64,000 nt of DNA from Paratinospora sagittata (taxonomy: Eukaryota; Streptophyta; Magnoliopsida; Ranunculales; Menispermaceae), in contig CM069594.1 in assembly GCA_035771175.1 (NCBI GenBank), positions 17,393,670 to 17,457,669 of the forward strand, written 5' to 3'. The notes under the pieces were generated by a model. The model did not search any database. It saw only the letters and a program-made list of their open reading frames with translations, and was not told where the DNA came from. Every line of letters begins with the position of its first letter. Position 1 is the stretch's first letter. Below, piece by piece: positions 45,651 through 56,981 of the stretch. The position numbers and the translations under genes are program-made.

Positions 45651-45995
45651 AAACCGCAAGTGTACAATATCAAATAGTAGTAATAACCGATGAAGATCGG
45701 GTTGTCGTCCTCTAGGATTGCACACCTCACTAAATACCGTTTTCACTAACTTCTAACTTTATCTAGCTAACCAAATTATAGAATTTCAAATAATTAAACA
45801 ACAAATAAAACTAATTAAAACGAATGAATTATGGAAAATACCAATATATGCGAAAATCTAGAGAATCAACTTCACCTAACCTTCGAGTATGTAATTTAGA
45901 CATGCTTATTATCAAATTAAATTCCTAGTCTATATGTCAAAACCCTTGTGTCTCTAATTCGCTCTCTCGAGTTCCGAATGAGTAATAGTAGCCGT
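45651..45995 (-). repeat. Athila-type LTR fragment, reversed
   Basis: CCGCAAGTGTACAATATC and CGATGAAGATCGGGTTGTCG are the reverse of the LTR tail seen at 26410-26480. No reversed primer site precedes it, so this is the outer end of a 3' or solo LTR. It ends where the plus-oriented copy begins. Confidence 0.65.
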
Positions 45996-46899
45996 AGAGG
46001 AGAGTAGAGAGTAACAGTAGCAAGGAAGAAATTGAAGAAGAAGACAAGTTGCAGAAATTTTCAAAGGAATAAAAAGAAGGAGAAACACTCAAAAGGGGGT
46101 TTTAAATTCATTTCTTGTTCCATACTTATTGTATATGTCTTTTCTCTTTAATTTCTCTCTTGTATTATTGACTTTGATGATGAACTAAACATTTCTATTA
46201 GAGGGTTTGATGAATCTACGTTTAGACATATGGGTTGGTATTCATTATTTTTGTGTTGTTGAGCAATTTGATTTGCTTATTTTCAATTCTCCATACTTAA
46301 TGCTTACAACTTGTTGGCCACTTGTTGGATGAATTTAGATTCGAATTCTTACACTCGAGAGAGGTGTTTTCAAGTTTGAACAAGTGAATCGAAACCTAAG
46401 GAGTTTGTATCAAGTCGAGAGACCTACAATCCCTCTAAGATCATTTAAATTGAATCTTAGGTCTTAATGCATGCTTTAATTGTTAATTTACATTCGAGAG
46501 AGGGGATTAGTAATTGAAGCATAGGTGTTTGAATTTGCATTTGAGAGAAGGGTTTAAACAATTTTGGATTCATGATTTATAAACTTAAGAATTGAATCAA
46601 CAACATTATCTTTTAATACCCATATAGATCAACATAGTGAAATCAACTCTCTAATAATCTCTATCCATTTATTTTCTCTAATTATCTGTTTAATTGTTAG
46701 TTTAATTTCTAATTTCAGCTATTTCAATTTTTAGCACACTTAATCATTACATTTTGATAGCTTAGATAAGATCAACACTTTGGTAGTTTTGGGCATTTTT
46801 AATAGCTAATTTGACTATCTCTATGGATACGATAACCCACTCACCATGGGTATTATAACTTGACTGTCGTGCACTTGCGATTTAAAACTTACGCTATCA
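45996..46899 (+). repeat. Athila-type LTR, plus orientation, left-truncated
   Basis: From GAGAGTAGAGAGTAACAG through GATACGATAACCCACTCACC to the terminus ACTTACGCTATCA at 46899, exactly where chromovirus F sequence begins. No primer site follows. Sequence class as in the LTRs at 25207 and 56982. Confidence 0.65.
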
Positions 46900-47602
46900 C
46901 CAATGCATGAGCAGGTCCAGTCTTTACTAACATTAGACAGGATTTGGCAACGTTTGATGATTCTTATCAGGTCTGTATCACCACGTGTAAAGTTAGGATG
47001 TTCAGTATCACTTGTACAAGCTGATAGCTTTCAATTAAGACCAACCAGATCAGTCTCCAGTTTGAGAGGTGAGACACGAGGTCTACTTAAGTACTAATCG
47101 TATAGAGCAGCACGCTGCCTCCCTTTCACTATTTAAAGTTACTGAGAACAAGACAATGTCTAGTTGAGTCAGATTGACCACTAATCCGACATAGTAACAG
47201 TGTAATATATGAACTCAAAATATACGGGCATAAGTATGAAAGGTATGAACATTAAACGTAACAATGCAGTGTAAATGAATAGTAAACATAATGATAAATG
47301 AATGTAAACTTTAATAAAAGTTATAAGACACACAAACCTATGTTTCATTCCCCACCTTCAGATAATAACTCATTCTAGAATTGGCACCTTCCCTTGAGCA
47401 GAACCGCATTGCATCGTGAAGAGAGTCTCAAAGAGAGAAGAGAAAAACTCAAGGAGAGTGATAGAGAGAGAAATTAGCAAGTGATTTGGTGTGAAAAATG
47501 AGGGGGGGAAAGGGTTTCTTTTATAGAAAAAAAGTGCCCGAGTGTTCGGGCAGTGCCTAAAGTTCAACATTTTTTTTGTGTGTGCAATCCTAAGGTATTA
47601 CA
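46900..47602 (-). repeat. 3' LTR of element F (outer part missing)
   Basis: CCAATGCATGAGCAGG to AAGGTATTACA matches 54632-55335 of the 5' LTR. A reversed TATA box (TTTTATA, about 47518-47524) and a reduced palindrome GCCCGAGTGTTCGGGC (about 47537-47552) are present. Confidence 0.88.
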
Positions 47603-47812
47603 TTCTACCCCCCTTAAAAGGATTTCACCCTCGAAATTCAGTCTGTGTAATGATGATTGTTATCTGCGTGAGATTCACCACCGTCGTCATTACTCGAAAG
47701 ATCAAGGTAGTGCCTATAAGGCCCTTAAATATCACTGTGGCCGGTGGAATCCTCTATATCATCAAACACTAGAGAGCAAATGGAGTCGAATTCATCCTCA
47801 GAAGGTTTTGAC
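47603..47812 (-). pseudogene. Element F ORF3, C-terminal half
   Basis: After the polypurine tract, the minus-strand frame ending at 47638 reads KPSEDEFDSICSLVFDDIED, then STGHSDI, a stop, and GPYRHYLDLSSNDDGG with ESHADNNHHYTD. It aligns in frame with ORF3 of A, and a stop sits at the same codon in both copies (TAA here, TAG in A). The 5' half was lost with integrase. Confidence 0.55.
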
Positions 47813-48565
47813 ATTTGTCTCCCCCAGGATGCGTAGCGAACCTCGAATAGTGCATTTCAGTGAGCACTTCTTTTCGACCTTAGGATTGTGCGGTAGACAG
47901 AGGCATTTTTTGTAGGAAACAGCCCCGTCTTCGGAGACTGACCAGTGAGGATGGTCTTGTTCGCTGAGTAAAAGTTCTTGTTTCTCCATTAACATAGGGT
48001 CGTTGGCCTGAGCTGCTGAAATCTTTCAAACCAACTCAGAGTTGGCTGATAATTGAGAGAGTCGTGATCTTCCTCCCTGCTTAATCAGTTGTAGGTTAAA
48101 ATTCTCCATCTCTGTAGCCAACTTCCCCATCTAGAAGTTAAGAGTGCAACCAACATAAGATTTTCTGCTCAGGGCACCTGCGACAACATTGGCCTTATCA
48201 GGATGGTACTGAAGTTGAAAGTCATAATCTTTCAAGAATTCCAACCATCGTCTTTGGTGGAGGTTTAGGTCTCTCTGAGTGTAGATGTACTTAAGACTCT
48301 TGTGATCCGAGAAGAACTCAAACCGTTCACCGTATAGGTAAAGACGCCATAACTTCAATGCGAATATGACAACTGCAAGTTCCAAGTCATGCGTTGGGTA
48401 ATTACCCTCATGAATCTTTAGTTGCCTCGAAGCATATGCAACTACTTGGCCTTCTTTCATTAGTATTGCACCTAAGCCTTGGAGAGAGACATCGGTGTAT
48501 AGTGAAAATCTAACTCCATTTTGTGGAGTGATTAGTACCGGTGCTATTGTGAGGCATTTTTTCAA
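47813..48565 (-). pseudogene. pol: Element F pol: RNase H and integrase N-terminus
   Basis: Frame 48131-48565: [57 protein letters not shown], a complete RNase H without the deletion seen in A. After a stop, frame 47798-47995 covers the integrase zinc-finger region up to about 47813, where sequence jumps to the end of ORF3. The integrase core and chromodomain are gone. Confidence 0.87.
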
Positions 48566-48568
48566 TTC

Positions 48569-49525
48569 CTAAAATGATGATTCACTAGCAGGATTCCAGA
48601 TGAATTGTACATCTTTCCGAGTGAGCTTGGTCATAGGTTCAGCAATCTTTGAGAAATCTTTGATGAAGAGTCTGTAATAGCCATCCAAACCAAGAAAACT
48701 CAGAATTTGAGTTACAGTGGTAGGCTGCTTCCAATTTAAAATTGCTTCAACCTTTGAAAGATTTACCTCAATATCATTGCCTGAAACCACATGGCCTAGG
48801 AATTGAACTCGTTTTGCCCAAAATTTGCATTTACTCAACTTTGCATACAATTGGTGGTTTCTCAAGGTTTGGAGGACAATCCTCAGATTTATCTTATGGT
48901 CTTCCTCTGTTGAGGAATATATCAAGATATCATCCACAAAAACCACCACAAATCTATCTAAGTATAACCTGAAGATGTGGTTCATCAAATCCATGAATGC
49001 AGTAGGTCCATTTGTTCGACCGAATGGCATAACCGAGAACTCGTAATGACCGTACCGAGTTCTGAAAGTCGTTTTATTAATGTCCGACTCTCTGATCCGG
49101 AGTTGATGGTAACCAGATCATAAATCAATCTTAGAGAAGTACTTGGCATCTCTAAGTTGGTCGAACAAGTCATCGATTCTGGGTAATGGGTATCTGTTCT
49201 TGATGGTGGCGTTATTCAACTTGCGATAGTCGATGTAAAGTCGTAACGAACCATCTTTTTTGCGAACAAACAAAACTGGAGCGCCCCAGGGTGATGAACT
49301 TTTCCTGATGAAACCATTACTCTCCAACTCCTTCAGTTGCTTGTCCAACTCGACCAACTCGACATTGGACATCTTGTATGGTGGAATTGAGATAGGCCCG
49401 GTCCCAGGTATGAGGTTGATTTCAAAATCAAATTCCCCAACCAGAGGTAGACTAGGAAGGTCATTTAGAAAAACCGTTGGGAATTTAGATATTACGGGGA
49501 CATCATGTACTTCGAGAGGGTACAA
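48569..49525 (-). pseudogene. pol: Element F pol: reverse transcriptase
   Basis: Frame 49118-49525 ([59 protein letters not shown]) and, after a stop near 49120, frame 48569-49030 ([58 protein letters not shown]). The catalytic FVDD is intact. Better preserved than RT of A, with few disruptions. Confidence 0.9.
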
Positions 49526-49603
49526 TGCTGATGATTCATTATCATCACCAAGGGATAGAGCTCGAAATTGTGCCTTGAAAAGTGCAACAGTCGAGTTGTG
49601 TAT

Positions 49604-49960
49604 CTATTTCTTCGTTCCCTGAATCTTGACAAACTCCCCAGTATGTAAGGATAACTGAACTTGTTTCTTCAAACAATCGATCTTTGCATTCAAAGGTGCG
49701 AGCCAGTCCATGCCGAGGATGATGTCAAAGTCTTTGATGTCTATCACAAAGAGATCTGCATATATTATCTGTTCTGACATTCGAAGCTCACATCGAGAAC
49801 ATCGCAAATTCACGTCAGCACCAGATCCTAATGGTGATGTAACATGGATTGTCATGTTTGTGGGTTCAGGATGCAACCTTAAATGCCTTACCAATGCAGA
49901 AGATATAAAGGAATGCGTAGCACTCGAATCGAAGTAGACATGCACCATTGTATTGAACAA
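49604..49960 (-). pseudogene. pol: Element F pol: aspartic protease
   Basis: One 118-codon frame: VHVYFDSSATHSFISSALVR, ADLFVIDIKDFDIILGMDWL. The active-site DSG has become DSS. A stop at 49604 separates it from RT; gag joins upstream through a frameshift. Confidence 0.88.
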
Positions 49961-51319
49961 TGAAAATGTACCTTCGACAATATTGTTGTCTGGGAGGGGT
50001 TGTTGAGTGATGGAAAACGCTCTGCCCTGGTTCCGTTGCCCCTGGTTCTGCTGGTTTTTCCTGGGTTGGGCTTTAACAGCAGGTGGGCTTTGTTGGACTG
50101 AAATAGCAGGAACAAGTTGTCATAGTTGCTAAGGGTGGGGGTACGCATTTCTTACATGGCCCTGTTGGCCGCAATTGTAACAAGTCAGCCTCTATTGCTA
50201 AGGTGCCTATTGCTGGTTCTGATGGTCATGCTGATTGTGGTGCTGACCACCACCCCTGCCATTGTCGTTTCGACGACCACCATTTCCATTACGACCTCCT
50301 CGGGCTTGATTGCGAAAACCCTGATGGCCAGGGCTAGACGATTCAGCCGGAGGTGTCGTGGCCTCATTCTTCTGAATAGGGGCTGGGAGGGCTGAGTTTC
50401 GATTATAGTAGGGCTTCTTCTTGTTGCCCTACTACGAGCCCTATTGGGAAAACGTTGCAGGCCGTTTTCCCCTATTCATTCTCTGCTCCTGCTCAATTTT
50501 TTCCTACTCAAAGCTCATGGCCTTGTCAACAACCTGCTTATAAATCTTGAGATCCAAGATCGACAGGGCTTGTCGGATGTCAGGACGTAAGGTCGTTGTA
50601 GAATTGTTTTGTCTTATCTTGCTCCGTTGAGATGGTGGAGAGAGGGTAGACCGATAATTCTTTGAATCTGACAGCATATTCTCTGACTGTCATGCTGACC
50701 TGGCATAGCCAGGCGAACTCCTGGCGCTTCTGCCTCTTCACAGCGCCAGGGAAGTACTCATCAATGAACACTGACTCAAACTGATTCCAAGTCATGTCTG
50801 CCACATTAGTCCTCGGGTCTTCCTTCACTATTATCCACCATGTATTTGCTCCACCAACAAGTTGGTAGGACGCAAGTGGAATCTTTCGACCCTCATCGAC
50901 TCCCATTGCCTCGAAGCCTTCTTTGACTCATCAAGCCATTTCTGCGCCTCCTCCGCATCAATGGTGCCAACAAAAGTAAGGGGTTGTAGCCTCTTGTACT
51001 TCGTGATCTGGTCGGTTTAGCTTTCCGACCCAGATTGTACAGGTGCTTGTACAGTAACTACTTGGTTGGCCGCAGTCTCACGAACGGCCGTCTGAACAGC
51101 TACCTTCATTGGCTCTATAAATCCTGCAAAAAAGACTTCCATGCTCAAAGGCACGACAAAAGATGTGGGCTGAGGTGGCACTGCCTGCCTAGAAGTAGTG
51201 ATAGTGTCACGTGTGGCTTGTTCTGTCCTCGGAGACTGTGGTTCCTGATTTTGAACTACAAGAGGTGCCTCCTCTACTCGACGGACTGTGTGTGGCCTTT
51301 CTCTCTTCCTGGTTTGCAT
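49961..51319 (-). pseudogene. gag: Element F gag
   Basis: ATG 51319 (MQTRKRERPHTVRRVEEAP). Frame 51017-51319, then 50580-50906 (VGGANTWWIIVKEDPRTN, WNQFESVFIDEYFPGAVKRQ, MTVREYAVRFKELSVYPLS). The nucleocapsid part near 50110-50200 has the zinc knuckle CYNCGQQGHVRNAY, last C replaced by Y. Stops at 51017 and around 50120-50140 and frameshifts near 50920 and 50580 prevent expression. The glycine- and Q-rich region is shared with A. Confidence 0.87.
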
Positions 51320-51717
51320 TTTCTCATTGGCAAGGAGAAAATAAAATCATGATTTAGGAACTGTAGCTAAGTATAATGTTATGATATTCTTAGCAATAAG
51401 TTCGAGAGTACTGCAATATAAAACCACAAATTTTTCTAGGTATGGTGTAAGGTTTTTGTTGAGAAATCAAAGAATCTTATGTGCCTCTTATGTTTGGCCA
51501 TGGTGTAAAACAAGGTTAGAGTGTTCCTATAATAAGTATAAAACTTTGCAAGTATTTCAAATGTTTTGTTTCTTGTTTTTTGTGAACATACATATATATT
51601 TCTTTGAAAATTCATACGAGTCATAAAGGATTTAAGATTTGCCTCGGTAAATATCATAATCTAACGTTTTATCGCAATCTTATGTATTCAAACTCTTTCA
51701 CTTAGTCTTTTCTACTA
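51320..51717 (-). other. Spacer before gag in element F
   Basis: Matches 15891-16284 of A, AT-rich, no coding domain. The pyrimidine tract before gag is kept (TTTTATTTTCTCCTTGCC) but is followed by AATGAG rather than AGTGAG. Confidence 0.5.
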
Positions 51718-52010
51718 TTATCCAAATTCATGTGTCCCATACCACATGAATTTGGTAATAAGAGTTTTAACCAAGTTAAGTTGTAAGAACATGATCTCTA
51801 CGAAACATTGACGGGAGAGGAGTTCACTAATAGTATCGTCCAAGTTTACTCGTCCCATACAGTTTAAACTTGGTGATAATGTTAGTAATTCAGCTTTCCC
51901 CAGATGTTTCTTTTCACATAAGGTCATGGGTTTTCTTACTTCCACATTTTATTTAGTTAGTATCTTCCAATTTTGTTGTGTCCCATACCACTCCAAAGTT
52001 AGTGATACAA
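51718..52010 (-). promoter_or_regulatory. Three-hairpin array with GTATGGGA loops (element F)
   Basis: On the plus strand the loops read TCCCATAC at 51735-51742, 51853-51860 and 51981-51988. The first has perfect 13-bp arms (51722-51734 CCAAATTCATGTG, 51743-51755 CACATGAATTTGG). The second has 9-bp arms CCAAGTTTA / TAAACTTGG (51840-51848, 51865-51873). The third is a weaker stem. All match the array of A at 15600-15890. Confidence 0.65.
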
Positions 52011-52066
52011 AAGAAAGAATGGTTGTAAGTTGGCCCACCAAACATAGTCTCAAACAAACATTTCAT

Positions 52067-53667
52067 TTATATATAAAAAAATATAATTACAATGTCAGTA
52101 ATCATTCCTAATTTTCTCCGCCTACTACTGCTTCTCCTAGAACTTCTATTAGTTACAAAACGACTACCAGAAGAATGTTGAGAAGATGTTCGTTCTTCTA
52201 CCATGCCTTTCACACATGTTATCAAAACATTTTGGGTCTCCTGCATCCGAGCAAGACTAGATACAATCATGTTTAACTGGTCAAATGGATTTGTCGGTTG
52301 TCCAATAGGTGGAGGATAGACTGTAGGCATTGGTGGAAAATGTTGGTCGTATGGTTGACTCATAGGTGGAGGGTAATTAGTTTGATTATATGAAAACTCC
52401 CTAATTGGGACTTCTTGGACGGTTGGATATGTCTGAATCGAACAATTCTGAAAGAGTGGACTCATCGGGATATCCTGTCTTCCAAAGTTTGGTGCCGTTC
52501 AATTTTGTTGCGGTTGGTTCACAGGAACTTGTGGAACTGGATGACATGGTACCTCAGGAGTTGGAAACCTTTGGTATGTCTTATTGCCTTGGGTTGGGAG
52601 GTTCCAGGAAGGTGGATTCGCCGAGACTCTCTGTCCATTCTGATTTGTTTGTGGTTGACCCAGGTTGCCAAAAAGATCACCCTCGGAGAATAGATGATCG
52701 GTTTGATCATTATTCGGGGCTGGGTTTGTTGTTGTGTTCTGGTTTGGTTCATTGACTGGTGCTTCCCTAATTGGAATCTTGCGATGAATTTTTCATTGAT
52801 AACGTCCATTGTTATCTCCAGTTCTTCCGCTATTTTTCCCCGAAATCGCGCCAAAAATTTCTTCGTCAGTCACCCTTTCCCTTAAGATAAAAGTCTTAGA
52901 GATGGAAGATAATGTAACAGCATTAGTGATCTGTTTCAAAGATTCATCAAAAGTATTGATGTTTGCCTCCCAAAGCATCCTCATGATCAAGACTCCGTAG
53001 CCGAGGAGTTCCTTAATTGTAGGATTTTGAATCACCAGCAACATTTGCTGGATGATAATGTGAGGTAGGGAGATAGAGATTCCTTTTTCTAGGCAGTATA
53101 GCACAAGAAGTTGAGCTCTTGTCATAGATCCTCTAGTCACCAATTCCGGCAAGATGTTGCCGAATACGATCTTCCCAAGGCCGGCAAGTAGTGGTTTAAG
53201 GAGATTATTTAGGAGGTGGGCGTACGTCATTTGGGTGTACGACTTGTCGGCAAGGGAATTGAACAACTGTTCCTTGGACTCTGCAATCTCTGCAACCGTC
53301 TGGGGTTCGTGTGGATCAATGATCCTTCTCCTATTGGGATTTTCATAAGTCGTGAAATAGTTTCGAAGCTAATGGAAATGTTTACTCCCTTGATCATTGT
53401 CTCCAAGACAGGAGTGATCCCATCTTCTTGAAGTCCCACACAATTCATGGATTCGTAAAAAGACTTCACCAAGTTGAAGGAGACGTAACCCTCAACTTTT
53501 GTTATATTCAGCCACCCCAGCTTTGAGAGTTTGTCATGAAGGATAGGACAAAGGCGGAGATTTCTATTTTCGATACTCATAGTCATAACCTCCCATTTGG
53601 AAAGTTCCGTAAGTCTTGTGGAAATCGGTTCTCGACTACCAGAAGTCGTTCCTTCACTTGAGGCCAT
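52067..53667 (-). pseudogene. Element F ORF1, extra ORF upstream of gag
   Basis: The start is taken at ATG 53667 (MASSEGTTSGSREPISTRL), equivalent to A. Frame 53227-53667 covers LGWLNITKVEGYVSFNLVKS and KGVNISISFETISRLMKIPI without the stops seen in A. After a frameshift, frame 52793-53266 covers YTQMTYAHLLNNLLKPLLAG, TRGSMTRAQLLVLYCLEKGI and LLGYGVLIMRMLWEANINTF. After another, frame 52067-52465 covers the P/Y-rich part, the coiled coil (MIVSSLARMQETQNVLITCV) and the basic tail. The tail reads NRSSRRSSSRRRK and runs on to 52067. Having different lesions from A, F and A together define the ORF. The candidate acceptor TTTATCTTCCTTTCAG precedes the start. Confidence 0.7.
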
Positions 53668-53817
53668 TATCTTGCTGAAAGGAAGATAAAACTTGTGAAA
53701 TACACAAAATATATTCCTTACATCTTTAAGATTTATGCCTTGTCCTTTGGACAATATTTTCTATTTTTCCTCTTGATGTTTATGCCATCATGCATCCAAA
53801 TTTTTTCATTAGCAACA

Positions 53818-53846
53818 AGTTATATATATATATATATTATAAATCT

Positions 53847-53882
<36 letters not shown>

Positions 53883-53912
53883 ATCTTAACTATATATATA
53901 TATATATATATA
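53818..53912. repeat. AT dinucleotide blocks in the leader of F
   Basis: Three (TA)n blocks separated by TTATAAATCTTAAC, a tandem repeat of about 58 bp built on an (AT)n core. Counterpart of 13660-13758 in A. Confidence 0.85.
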
Positions 53913-53969
53913 TCTATTATCAATTTTTCTTCTCCTAATTGGTGGACTTGGGCGGGCCTTGGACCTTTC

Positions 53970-53981
53970 GCTCTGATACCA
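53970..53981 (-). other. Primer-binding site of element F
   Basis: Plus-strand GCTCTGATACCA, that is TGGTATCAGAGC on the coding strand, identical to element A. Confidence 0.9.
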
Positions 53982-53986
53982 TTAAA

Positions 53987-55335
53987 TGTCACACCCCACC
54001 CGAACGTGCATAAACCGGCGGAACACTCAAGGACGGGGCGCGAATGCATTATAACAATAACCGAGTGTGCAGGAACACAATTGAGTACAAATTTGATTTC
54101 ATTAATTTCAAAATATATTTTTGTACATGAAATAGTAAAGGGAACATCCTCCCAAAACCCCCAATGAATAAACAAAAGGTACAAAATGTGGGCCCAAAAA
54201 CCTCTACCCAGTCCATCCTAATCTCCTGAGAAAAATTGGATAACAACGGGGTGAGCTACTCTCCCAGTGGGTAAAATAGTTCGTGAATATAACAATTAAT
54301 AAAGGAACTTCATAATCCAATATCACATAAACACATCATAACATTATAATCAATACATGTATGTATGCATGACATCGTCTCGTAATGGTTCCATGATTGT
54401 ACGCCGCATGAGTTCACGTACAGATGTCCATCCCCAGGTGTAGCCGGGTTCTCATTGTACGTCCCTCCTCAGGAACGACGCCTTGGATTCATGTACAAAT
54501 GTCCATCCCCAAGTAAACCCGCGTTCTCATTGTACATCCTTCTTCAGAGAAATATCAATAATAGTGAGCATTGCTTCTAACTATTTTGTGGATCATAAAC
54601 CACTTACGTACCTAGGTGGTGTTTATGTATAATGCCAATGCATAAGCAGGTCCGGTCTTTACTAACATTAGACAGGATTTGGCAACGTCTGGTGATTCTT
54701 ATGAGGTTAGTATCACCATATGTAAAGTTAGGATGTTCAGTATCACTTGTACAAGCTGATAGCTTTCAATTAAAACCAACCAGATCAGTCTTCAGTTTGA
54801 GAGGTGAGACACGAGGTCTACTTAAGTACCAATCGTCTAGAGCAGTACGCTTCCTCCCATTCACTATTTAAAGTTATTGATGACAAGACAATATCTGGTT
54901 GAGTCAGATTAACCACTAATCCGACATAGTAACAATGTAATACATAAACTCCAAATATACAGGCATAAGTATGACATGTATGAACATTATACACAATAAT
55001 GTTGTGTAAATAAATAGTAGACATAATGATAAATGAATGTAAACTTTAATAAAAGTTATAAGACACGCAAACCTATGTTTCGTTCCCCACCTTCAGATAA
55101 TAACTCATTCTAGAATTGGCGCCTTCCTCCGAGCAGAACCGCGTTGCACTGCGAAGAGAGGCTCAAAGAGAGGAGAAAAACTCAAGGAGAGTGAGAGAGA
55201 GAGAGAAATCAACAAGTGATTTGGTGTGAAAAATGAAGGGGGGAGGGTTTCTTTTATAGAAAAAAAGTGCCTGAACCTTCGGGCGGGCTGCCCAAAGTTC
55301 AACATTTTTTTTGTGTGCAATCCTAGGGTATTACA
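53987..55335 (-). repeat. 5' LTR of element F, complete
   Basis: TGTCACACCCCACCCG to AGGGTATTACA, 1349 bp, the reference length for this family. Sense promoter: reversed TATA TTTTATA near 55252-55258, palindromic CTGAACCTTCGGGC near 55269-55283. It confirms the interrupted 5' LTR of A. Confidence 0.92.
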
Positions 55336-56981
55336 CATCGGTTTTGGAGTTTTTCTTATTTTATGTGTTTTCTGTTTTTAGTCACTGTAGTATAGATTTG
55401 AGTTTCATACCATTGACAAGTTTTGTTTCTTTTCTTTTCCATGTTCTAAATTAAGTTTGGGGGACTTCTTGGAGCAACTAGGAGAGGAGATTGGAGTGCA
55501 TCATGTTGAATCTTTACCCATTTGGGTTCAGGGGGTTTTCTAAACTCCTCTCTCTCTTATTTGCCTCTATTTTTCCTAGCATTTATTTGTTTATTTTATG
55601 CATTAAGGGCAATGCTTGTTTTAAGTTTGGGGAGGAGACTTTTGATTTTTTTGACTTGTCATGGTAAAGACTTGTTTATGATGTCCTATGATTTTTCAAA
55701 TTCTGATTTGATTCAATTATTTTTATTTTTTTGAAAGACCAATGATAAGAGAACATATATAAATGAACATAGCTTTAGGAGATTGTAGAAAAATATCTTA
55801 AGTCTGTGTGCTTGATTCGACTATTTGCTTAGCTTTGTTGGAAATTCTCTACATGTCGAGTGTGGTTGATTTTGTGGAATCATGACTTGTTTAGATTGGA
55901 TGTGTGCATGTAAAGTTATATATATTAGATCTCTAGAAATCCTAGAGAGCATGCTATAAGGAAAATGATTTAGGCCATGTTTGGATAAGTTTGAGCCAAA
56001 TAGCCTACCTTACTTTTTATTGTATCCATAGTTCCCATTTTGGGTTGAATATGCTTTTCTTTGTTACCTATATATCAGGAAATTCGAGCTTATCATGTTT
56101 AATTTCCCTATTTTTTAACCTATGTACCTTGTACACTTTGATCATGTCGGAGTGTTATTATTTGGATGAAAGAACAATGTGAAAGAAAAGTGAAAAAAAG
56201 GGTGACAAAGAAGAGAAAAATGTGAAGTTTGCTTATGAATTTTATTGAAAAAGAAAAGAAAATGAAAAAAAGAAGAAGAAAACGCTGCTATGCCCATGAT
56301 TATGAAAAAAAATAAGTTTGGGGGTGTAGTATTCTATGAAAAAAAAAAAACAAGCAAACAAAAGAATGGGGAATGGAATGAAAAGATTGAATATTTAAAG
56401 AGAGGATATATGCGTTGAAATTGGGTTTTTGGTTCTAAATGTAATGTTGTTGATGTTTGTAAAAAATCAAAGTGTTTAGGGTGTTCTGAGCATAAATTTT
56501 TTCAATTTTTCCTACCTTTTAACCTTGGCCATACATTACAACCTAAGAAAGACCTATTGATTCTAAATGGCATGTGATCTACATTAGTGGAGTGGTATAA
56601 AAGATTTGCCTATGGGATTCAATTTATATATATTTATTTGAGATCACTTACACTTCATACATGCTTGCACTTGTCTATGAATTTCATGAATGATTTTATG
56701 AGATTAACTATATGATGGTGTATGTGAGAATGGAAGATGAGGTTAGGTGAGGAGTTGGATTGAAATTCTAGACATCTCTAACACTCTTAAAAATTATCCG
56801 ATGAGTTATTATCTTTCAATGTGATCTTAGAGGCCATAATGATGATCTTGCATGATATTTCGAATCAAATTCTTAATTTGTTTGAGAATAGGATGGTAGA
56901 TTATTTATTGATATGTTAGTTGAGTTTTTGTTTTGTTTTCCTTTTGCTCAGGACGATCAAAGTCCTAAGTTTGGGGGTATT
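55336..56981 (+). other. Athila-type 3' untranslated region with repeated polypurine tracts
   Basis: No coding domain. AAGTTTGGGG motifs occur at about 55455, 55622, 56312 and, next to the LTR, 56967-56980 (AAGTTTGGGGGTAT). AG-rich stretches at 56180-56400. Short ORFs (55522, 55991) have no recognisable domain. It probably belongs to the element whose LTR starts at 56982. Confidence 0.6.

Larger units (their letters stand above)
46900..55335 (-). mobile_element. Element F: Tekay-type chromovirus, relative of A, integrase deleted
   Basis: Minus strand: 5' LTR 53987-55335, primer site 53970-53981, ORF1, hairpin array, gag, protease, RT, RNase H, the first part of integrase, the end of ORF3, polypurine tract 47603-47619 and 3' LTR 46900-47602 (outer about 640 bp missing). 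The right flank is CATCG; the left is truncated, so no duplication can be tested. Same gene order and close sequence to A. Confidence 0.9.
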
